NCBI GenBank assembly: GCA_028023455.1
Contig: JAQFVV010006650.1
Coordinates: 363,185-427,184, forward strand
Source of the DNA: Epiperipatus broadwayi
Taxonomy: Eukaryota > Onychophora > Udeonychophora > Euonychophora > Peripatidae
Direction of reading: 5' to 3'
DNA: 64,000 bases
Made by a program: the position numbers and the translations under genes. The notes beneath the pieces are model-generated. The model did not search any database and was not told where the DNA came from. It was given only the letters and a program-made list of their open reading frames with translations. Shown here piece by piece: positions 55,250 to 64,000 of this stretch; positions within the stretch are counted from its first letter, which is position 1; each line of letters begins with the position of its first letter.

Positions 55250-55480
55250 TTTCCATTGCAAAGCATTACCTTATATAACATTTATGTTACTTTGAGTATA
55301 AGTATATCTGAGCTACATCCAATCATGTTATGAAACTGATTATATGTATTACTATCTTATTAAATGACCAATATTGACCATGTAATGATTAGCAGTTTTA
55401 TAAATTATGCTAGCTTGATCATGGTTGGCCATTGAGTCTCAAGTAAATAAAATTGTAAATTAAGATTTGGTGATGTAGTT
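55250..55480 (+). repeat. Relict of the first long-LTR family
   Basis: Aligns with 4885-5030 of the 5' LTR: GCAAAGCATTACC (GCAAAGCTTTACC there), then TATAAATTATGCTAGCTTG, CATGGTTGGCCATTGAGTCTC (CATGGTCGGCCATCGGGTCTC there) and AAATTAAGATTTGG. Divergence is high, so it is a much older copy or a related family. Limits are approximate. Confidence 0.6.
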
Positions 55481-56975
55481 TTAAGATCCAGTTATTAAGG
55501 AGAATTATAGTTAATTAAAGATTCGTACAATTTATATTAGATAAGTTAACTTATTAATCAGTAGTTCTTTCTATTTGTTGGATTTCTTATCAACTGGAAA
55601 GAAATAGGGAAGTTTAATTTCCATGAGTTGTGTAACTCAGTATTTTCTGCCTGTCTATTTATTATATTATCTTTAAATTTATTTATCAATATTGTTTTCT
55701 TAACTTTACCATAATTTTAGGGGTGTTATACCTAAAATGCAAAGAAGTAATATAAGTTATCAGATTGTGGTTATAAAAAATAATATATCAGGGAATCAAG
55801 ATGTGTTCTGCTAAAAAGTATAAGAGAATACCAATTATTCTATAATCCGGTAAAAAAAAACTAAATAATCAATTAATTACAGTGTCAGTGTTCTTAGACC
55901 ATGAAAAATCTTGTAATTATGAATTTAATTTTAAAGTAAATGATTCAAAAATATTAATGGAAGAGAGGGATTATAGAAAGAGGAAATTTATTGAAGTAAT
56001 ATTGATAAATAAATTTAAAGATAATATAATAAATAGATAAACAACAAATACCAACATACACATTTAATGGAAAATCACATGATATTAAAGTTCCAATATT
56101 ATTTTACAGTTAATAAGGATTATAACATAATTGGAAATGCTACTGATAAATTAAGGTTTATATTTTGTTATTGTTACCATTAAAACTATTTAGAACATAC
56201 ATATAGTATATTTATAATGCCTATTTATAGTTTATATATATATACAGAAAAAAGTTCTCTACTTGAGTGCCATCATTTCCAAACTTTAGTAATAAGTTTT
56301 AAGAAATGTTAATGCACATCAATTTCAATCCCAGATAGTTTTTTTCTGATTTTTGTCTTTATCAAGAAAATCTTGAGATACAAATATAAAAAACAATGAA
56401 GTTATGTATCAGATAATCCCTTCTTTTACTCTTTTTATTATTATTATCAAGATAATGCTGCATGAAATTCAAAACATGACAAAATTTCAATGCAATCCAA
56501 AATGATTTTTTAGTTATAAAGGTGGGACTGGATCAAGTAATCTGTATGTATTAATAATGAAAACACTTTTCTAAGCATATGTATTTTTATTTTTTTGCTA
56601 GTAAGAAATGAGCTATAAGTGTGCATTGTATTATGCGTTAGCATACAATATAAATTGGATTTTAAAATCATAATTCTGTAAATAGTTTGTGATATAATAA
56701 AATGAGCACTGAGTCTAGTTTCATAAATTTACAATTTTCCAAAATGTCTATTACATCAAAAATGTCTAAAATCTAGCTTAAGAAGCAAATACAATATTTA
56801 ATATTCTGTTAAGTTTACCTTTTTTTAAAATAAAAAATAAATAAAATTCTTTTGTTTTCAAATGTTTTTTTCAAGGGTGTTTTTTATAGGTAATTCATTA
56901 CTTTTGTAAAACAAGGTTTATCTCTGTAAATTAATTCATATAGAATCAAAATCTCATTTATTATCAACAAATCAT
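55481..56975. other. No recognisable gene
   Basis: AT-rich sequence, possibly including more decayed LTR; nothing else recognised. Confidence 0.45.
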
Positions 56976-57430
56976 CGTCATCATTTTCCACTATTATCAA
57001 TCCTCTGCTGATTGAAGGTACCTTCAAATTTCATGCAGTTTCTCCGATTTCTAGCCTTTCTTCTCTACGTTACATCAAAAATTTTCTTATTTTATCCATC
57101 CATCCCACACCTGATCTTTTTTCAAGACGTTTACATTAAGTAGAATGTTGTTTAAACTTTAATTTCCCACCTAATATAATCTCTTTTAGCTATAAGTCTA
57201 TAGAGGCTCCGATTCTGTCTTTTGATTTGATTCAGTGATGTCATTGATACAGATTTATCTTTTAACCCATTATTTCATTTTTAATATCTTCTTGTTAGTT
57301 TCAACATAGACCTTTTCATATTTTGATGCCTAGATAGATTTCTCTGAATTGCTTTTCTGCTTTGTGTCAGATCTTTAAGTAAGAAATATTAAAACACATC
57401 TATTTAAAATTTCCTTTTCAAATTCATTAA
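56976..57430 (-). mobile_element. Ancient RTE remnant, copy F (3' end only)
   Basis: Plus strand CACTATTATCAATCCTCTGC at the element 3' end, then decayed counterparts of the C-terminal region (TTATCCATCCATCCCACACC = the VRWMDEI block; TCTTCTTGTTAGTTTCAACA = the GVTRRD block; the YGSETW region near 57370). All frames are lost and homology stops near 57430. Confidence 0.7.
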
Positions 57431-58299
57431 AATGCGTATGAGAAGGAAGTACAGCTTTACTATCCAATTCTATCCAAAGAACAACCTGATTAAACAAATA
57501 GGAGATAGTAAAGTTTTGGATAACAGTTACTTAGTTATATTTAAAACCTTTTCAATTTCTTCTAAAAATGTTTTTTTTCTAATCTTGTTAGAGAAATTCG
57601 CTCTTAAAATAATCTTCATTATGAGACAGTTTATAAAACTTAGTAACATTGAAAACATTAAACGTGTTAACAAAAAATAAAATCAAAATGTTGTTGTATC
57701 ACTTATTTAAAAAGTAAGAACCCCCCTCCACACAATTATTTTCAAAATTTGGGAATGATAACTGTTAGAATTATTCTTTTGCTAATAATTTTAAGCCAAT
57801 TTATTTCATTTTATTAGTATTACAGAAAATTATGATTGTATTTAAAACTAACTTTTATTATTTATTATTCTCTAAAAAAATAGCTTGAAAAATATCACAA
57901 AGATGAATTTATTATGACAATAAAATCTGTTTGCTAGATTATACATAACTTGTTTGCAACATTCTAAATTTTTATGAATAGCAGATAAACATTCTAAAAA
58001 TATAGATAAATTAAACCTGAAAAATATTCTACTACATTATCATTGAACAATTTGTTAATGTCCTCCATTAATTCTTGTCTATGAAACTAGACTCTATTAA
58101 AGTTAATAATGCAGCTGGTATAATCTCATGAAACATTTTGTAGACGTATTTCCAATAATTACAACTGACTTATTTGTTTAAAATATACAAGAGTTATTCG
58201 TATGATATTAATAATTGATTTTGTTAACTGTTAAAAACATATTAAATTGAACGCTAACTTTTATGCAACAAGCTACAGAAGATTATATATATATATATT
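57431..58299. other. No recognisable gene
   Basis: AT-rich; an 82-codon ORF at 57432-57680 has no recognisable domain. (TA)n at 58286-58298 abuts the next element. Confidence 0.45.
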
Positions 58300-58306
58300 C
58301 TGACCT

Positions 58307-58401
58307 CTATAATGTATCGGGCCCCTAAAGTTGAGCTGCCACAATCTGGCCTCTACTATGTTGTGTAACTACGTACACCTTGAGCCCACCACGTTACACC
58401 A
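58307..58401 (-). other. Two tandem PBS-like modules
   Basis: On the minus strand, 58401-58374 read TGGTGTAACGTGGTGGGCTC and 58341-58307 read TGGCAGCTCAACTTTAGGGG then CCCGATACATTATAG. Both resemble TGGCGCCACAACGTGGTCGG, CCCGATATGTA of the 1901-11824 element, where the module is also duplicated. Confidence 0.45.
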
Positions 58402-61400
58402 CAACCTACCCTTTCACCCTACATGTAATTATGTGTATATGTGTACTCCACTTCCCCCAAAATAAATAATATAACATAGTGAAAATCGCCTCACCGGGTT
58501 CTAGCTCTAATAATTAATGAGATATTCAATTAAATGCTTTACTAGCTCAGGTTTCTTAAAGTTAACTTAGGTTCTGTTTTAGACTAACTCAAATAACTAT
58601 TTCAGAATTCATGAGACTAGAAGTGGAAATAAGGGTGACAAAGTAGATTACATTGAGATAATATCCCATAGGATACCACCTCAATGGCATAAGAACACTA
58701 TCCCCCCTTATACTACTATTACATATAATAACTACATAGTATTCTTATGACTTCTGCAACTTCTAATCACTAAGACTCATTTAACAATTAAAGTATTAAT
58801 TTTTTATCTATAATAACAATAATAGTAATTATCTAGCTCAGATAAAATAATCTCAGGTTCTTAATTTTATTCAAGGTTAAATTAAAATAAGGTAGCAAAA
58901 TATGATAAGGGATTTTGTGTCATAATTTACAACTCTGAAATTAGATTAATAATAAAACAATAATAATAATAATCACAATCTTCATTGTTTAATCTAGCTA
59001 GTACAGCTTTTCTTTTATCGTAAATTTATAACCAAAATAAATTAGTTAATAATCTAATATCCTCCTTTTTTTATCTTTAAGTAATAAAATAAATTAGTAA
59101 GTGGCAGTGTTTAGATAATCTGATAAATAAGCAAGTGGCAACTAATACATACAATTTAGCAAATTACCATGACAATGAATTTATGACCAGTAACGCAATG
59201 CAATTTTATAATTATTCAATTACAAAAAAATCAATAAATATTTAAGACTAAATATTCTTCTCTATTTATATTTTGTGCAAACAATTATATACTTAGTTTA
59301 ATGACGGTAAACATACCCTATGAATTCATGCAATGATGTAGAGAAAACAAAACTCAGACACAGGTTTTAATAAACAAATTTTAGAATTTTATTAACAACA
59401 ATCAAAATTAAGATAAAACAAACAAATCTATTTACATTTATTTACAAGGGATATCCTCATTTTTCTTTACGCTACAATAGTTAAATTATACATTTTTAGA
59501 TTTCTTTTATAGTTGATTAAAATTATTATACCTTTTATAAGTTATTTATTTATTTCTCATTAAGTTTATTATATTACTTATTTTAACTATTTTATGGGTA
59601 ATACTATTCTTTACCTTTTAATATTAAAGTTACAGTATTATAAATTATATATGTGGATAAACATCATTTATAAACATTATAAATTTACAATCAATATGGT
59701 TTCCCTAAAAAAAAATTACATTTCTGTAACTTTATATAGTCACTTGCATATTGTTCAAATATTATTACTACCTATAACGTTGTTCTCTAATGCTCGTAAA
59801 CTCTAATACATTTATTCCATAAGCCATACTCATGTATAATGCCATAACACAGGTTTAATTATCACCAGTTTTAGTTTCACATATACTATAATTATCGAAT
59901 GTTATTATATTCTTTAAATATGCAATACTTATACTTCCCAAAATAATCAACAATAAGAAAACATTAAATCATTTTTAATATTTTTGTATATTTCTCTTTG
60001 GATATATTTTTATAAAATTATAGTTCATTTCTTAAAAATTAAAATAATTCTCTGACTCCTTCCTTTCTTAGGATATCTGCATCTCTCTTTCAATAATCAT
60101 AATCTACTCTTTGTTAATACTTAACTATTCTTATTTCAAATAACAGCATGACATACATTATAAAATATCTATTGTTTCTTTTCAATAGACTTATCATATA
60201 ACGATGTAGTTGCAAGAAACACAGATAAAGATAGCGAAAGATGTATAGGATATCGGGAAGATAGATAGATAACTTATCAAAATATATACTTCAAAATGTA
60301 TGGAACAGTGTGAATAGGGCCAACATTCATTGTCTGATAACCCTGGTGATAAGCATGATGTGGCAGCTATTTATTCAGCTTTACCAAACATCTAATACGA
60401 TTCACAAGAAATATAAAAATAACACTGTCCATGACAACATGTGTAACAGTCGTAGGGCTTTGTTAACTATGCTGATTACCATCTAAAACTACTTATTATT
60501 TCATTCCCTGTAGCATCTTAGTTTTTTAATACATCCTCTTGGTTTCCGAATCTCCACGTACTACCAAGTCACTACCCAAACTATCTCTCAAGATTTTCAC
60601 TGTATCCAACATCGATAAAACTAACTACCTTTTAAAACAATAAACAAAATTCACTAATATAAAACATTTCCCTATTCCATAAGAACAATTGCTGCATTAT
60701 TACACTACGGTTCAACATCTATTTTTGTTAAAATAACACTTAAATATCCTAATCGGAAAATTTAACAGAAAATACGACATAACCACCGGTTATATTGAAC
60801 TATATTAATAACACTAAAATGATTATCGTATGCATATTTTTAAAAAATCTAATTACATCTCAAATTTTTAGAGTGTTTTTTTCAAACTTTTACAATAATT
60901 ATAACAATAAAACTTTTGCATTACATTCATTCGATTCACAGCTGATCTAAATAAATAAAACATACATTATATCATTAATAACCATAAAATGTTACCAAAA
61001 TAATATTTTACCTTCCTATTAGAGTTTGTAGTAGGTTTCTTTCTCTTTGAGCATCACAAATATACAAATTTTCACACACATACAATTTTATTTGAACATT
61101 CAAAATCAAAACATATTATTTTATATAATGTTATATTACAAATTAATGTATTTGTTTCCCTATCGCTATCTAAAACTTAATGTTTAACTTAGATTAATAA
61201 AGAAAATAATTTAAACCATAATCACATATTTTTCTGGTGGTAAATCTTGGTTAGTCCCATAATATTTATTATTTCTTCTTTGTCCGAATGTTCTCCTTTC
61301 TGATTATTAAAGTTTTAAATAAATTAGTTCATTTAGTAAACTGTTTAGACGATCTTTAGTTTCAATGTTTAATTCAAAATTATTAAAAAACATTTATTTA

Positions 61401-62165
61401 GTTATCCCACAGAGCTTTTAATGTTCAGGCGAATATTACCTCGGCGCATTGATGCATCTTTATTTCTAGCTGAACTACAATTATTTAATCATTACGGTAC
61501 CAATTGCGTTCTCCATGGATCCAATTTTTATATTTATTTCTCTATAAAATATTTTTTTCTTCTTTATTTTCCTTGGTAAATTTCATTTTCATTCATTATT
61601 ATTTTATATACAATATTTTCGATCTTTAACTATTTCTAGAGTATTTGCTCAAGTCATCTTAAAGAAAGCAATTCAAATTATTTCAATAATAAAATTCTTT
61701 TTGTCCATTTATTCTTATACGAATAATATTTATTTTTATTTTCCCTTATATTCATTAACTTTGTGCACAATGTCCTTTCATTAATTTTATATGCACAAAA
61801 GCAGTTTTCATAGTAATACGCTATACAAACTATATCAACGAACGACATTAACATTTTTGGAATATTATAAAATTTATAACTTGGTTTTCAGAATCTATCC
61901 ATTTTTTATTGAAAATTCAGATTATATTTTAATAGAATCCACTGGCAGCTTACTGTTGAGTTAGTGAAACATTATTATGAGAACTTTTTTTTAAATTTTA
62001 TTCTTAGATTCTCTTCGGAAGAGTTTAAATTGTCAGTTGGTTTCTTTCAAAGATATTATTAAAAATTATAATAAAATTGACTAATAAATTGAAGAAAGAA
62101 AGAAATTTTAAAGAGCTTAAAATTTTTACCTCTGCTCTGGAGTCAACACATTTTTGTTCTCCTCA

Positions 62166-62222
62166 TTTATACAATTAATTGGCGTGATTTTTGTTGTCTG
62201 CTAAGATCTATCTTTTTATTGG
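62166..62222 (-). promoter_or_regulatory. Conserved CCAAT-TATA promoter (family 2, inverted copy)
   Basis: Minus strand: GACCAATAAAAAGATAG, then TATAAA (62171-62166), followed by the GAGCAGAG|GTAAAA donor-like string, in the same order and spacing as at 12521-12621. Confidence 0.45.
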
Positions 62223-62780
62223 TCACTCCATACTTTGGTTTATAAACAATTTCTAAAGTTTTAAAATTGTGATGTAATAGACTTAAATATTAACCTATTA
62301 TTATTTTTAAATTAATTATTATCTATTACAATTTAATTACTTCTAAAATAATTTTGAAATAATAATTAATAAAAATGTATAATATTTATTTTTTATTATG
62401 ATGTGTGACAATTTCATCCAGCTCTATAATATACTATTTAAATATTTTAATTATTAGTATTAATTTAAACTGGTGCTTATACATAAAATATTCCAGACAG
62501 TCACATAGACATTTCCGGTGTTTAGTCTAGTTTTATCTGTCTTAATAAATTTGCTACTTATATTATTTAAAATGATTATATAAAATTTTGAAAAATAATT
62601 TAGAAAAATATAGAACTAGATACAATTCTCACCATCACAATACTTATTATTAAATATATTACATTAACCTTTTATTGCCCATTTATAATTTATAATATTA
62701 AATACTATATAATATTAATTTTAAATTTTTTTTAGTAATTGACCATTTATAACCATCATTGACCTATAGAAAAGGGCACA

Positions 62781-63380
62781 ATATATATAATATTTAACAT
62801 GAACAACATAAATTTACTTCCAGCTTAAGCTGGAAAATGAAATAAATATCTAAACCAAATTAATATAACATTTATTTATTATAATGAAACTTCTTTATGA
62901 TATATGCGGACTGTTTTACAGTGATAATTAATTCTTTGTATCATAGACTTCATTCTATATTCTTCTAAATAACAATCTCAATGATATTTTTTCACAGGTA
63001 AAAATGACTTTTAGTATGATCCATTATATAATTATTTAATTTATCCTGATTTCTCTTATACCTTAAGACTGATTGTCTGTGCATGAATTCATAATGAACA
63101 TGTATCTAATTAAAGAATACTTACAGCTAATACAAAAATTCAAATAGAAAACTATTTGTCCTACTATTATCTGCTTATTTAAGATATTTTCTCTATTTGT
63201 GTAAATAATATTAACTTTGCACCCATTTATTTAATAAGCAACAGTTATTAAATTGAACAATTTTAACTTGCAGAGCACACATTATTGAATGTTCCTGGTA
63301 CATTTTTTTTTTTTTGTAATGATAATATCTAAATATTGAAATATATTCCAATGAATTGTTAAATGTCGGCTACAGTTGTA

Positions 63381-63434
<54 letters not shown>

Positions 63435-63481
63435 ATACAACTATATATATATATTATACGAATATATTCCGATCTATATAT
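62781..63481. other. No recognisable gene; (TA)n at 63384-63431
   Basis: AT-rich spacer. The (TA)n tracts near 63384-63431 precede the Penelope-like fragment. Confidence 0.45.
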
Positions 63482-64000
63482 AATGTTATTAGAGATTTTA
63501 ATACAAAATATAAAAATAATTTTTTTAATAATAATATTGATTCTCCTGCTAATAAAAAAATATGGATATCAATCCCATATATTTCAAATTATCAAGTAAA
63601 GTTTATAAGGAAACTTTATAAAGATATATGTGATATTGCATTTTACACACCTCCTACATTAAACAATTTAATAAATAACTCCAAAGATAAAATCTCATTT
63701 ATAAATAAAAATTGTGTCATTTATAAATGTATGTGTAGGTGTGGCAGTGGATATATAGGTGAATCTAGATGTATGTTGGTAAAAAAAACTAAAGACAACT
63801 TGCTATTATTAAAACATGTTCAGAAATCAAAACAAAATTGCATAGTAAATAATATTTCAGCATCTGTTTTTTTACGATCATAATAAATCATGTATTTATT
63901 GTTTTGACTTCAATTGTAACAGTGCAAACATATTGCAAATTGAAAAAAATAACAATAAAAGAAAAATAAAGGGAGCTATGCTAATATACAAATATAAACA
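63482..64000 (+). pseudogene. Penelope-like element fragment with GIY-YIG motif (cut by window end)
   Basis: An open frame without its own start runs from about 63482 to a TAA near 63882. It reads NVIRDFNTKYKNNFF, then IPYISNYQVKFIRKLYKD, FYTPPTLNNLI, then VIYKCMCRCGSGYIGESRC and LLLLKHVQKS. The CxCxxCGSGYIGE block is the Penelope-type GIY-YIG endonuclease with its zinc-binding cysteines; VIY stands for GIY and YIG is intact. After two stops, homology with 53097-53590 continues in other frames (GACTTCAATTGTAACAGTGC region). The RT domain is absent upstream. Probably a 5'-truncated, frame-broken copy; its 3' end lies outside the window. Confidence 0.75.

Larger units (their letters stand above)
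58300..62780 (-). mobile_element. Solitary very long LTR of family 2, inverted copy
   Basis: Reverse-complement copy of 11969-16410 over its whole length, for example AACCCGGTGAGGCGATTTTC on the minus strand against AACCCGGTTAGGTGATTTTC. It starts at 62780 (minus) as TGTGCCC and ends with the same CAGAATATATA as the other copy. It is diverged from that copy by many substitutions and small indels. (TA)n lies at both ends. No coding region. Its leader side keeps two PBS-like modules. Confidence 0.7.

Overview
The window is AT-rich metazoan nuclear DNA (by eye about three quarters A+T) made almost entirely of transposable elements, decayed copies of them, and very long TA and TTA microsatellites. 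I find no host protein-coding gene that I can defend. The apurinic-endonuclease/RT non-LTR element (RTE type, of the kind abundant in arthropods and other invertebrates), the Penelope-like GIY-YIG fragments and the tRNA-derived SINEs all point to an invertebrate. An arthropod is my best guess, but the species cannot be named from sequence alone.

Layout. 1-1189: tandem units of about 415 bp, folded back at the left, each carrying a hammerhead-ribozyme-like core. 1901-11824: a nearly intact LTR retrotransposon with very long LTRs (about 3.45 kb), a duplicated primer-binding module, a gag ORF, and only the last 64 codons of an integrase-like reading frame, so pol is deleted. 11969-16410: one very long LTR (about 4.4 kb) of a second family, with its PBS; an inverted copy lies at 58300-62780. 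17551-18560: 3' end of a Penelope-like element. 18561-21848: full-length but inactivated RTE element (minus). 21902-22076: a near-perfect hairpin. 22090-22748: a promoter-like block. 25030-26200: decayed RT. 28640-30560: decayed gag (minus). 34731-35361: a second copy of the hammerhead tandem family, with one apparently complete catalytic core. 36105-37830 and 56976-57430: ancient RTE remnants. 40290-40546: SINE-like sequence and palindrome. 40595-43868: second full-length RTE (plus). 46319-46840: foldback MITE interrupted by a tRNA-Gly-like SINE. 46901-51380: two truncated RTE copies pointing away from each other. 53097-53706 and 63482-64000: Penelope-like fragments.

How the parts work together. 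Nothing here looks self-sufficient. The LTR element has gag and cis signals but would need protease, RT and integrase in trans. All six RTE copies carry stops, frameshifts or lost catalytic aspartates. The Penelope pieces retain only endonuclease-side sequence. The hammerhead repeats are non-coding and resemble retrozymes, which borrow replication proteins. A recurring feature is that nearly every element boundary lies directly against a (TA)n tract.

The most interesting candidate for an under-described system is the roughly 400-416 bp hammerhead-bearing tandem repeat family (1-1189 and 34731-35361). Next come the long-LTR elements with duplicated PBS modules and an apparent promoter plus splice donor about 0.6 kb into each LTR.
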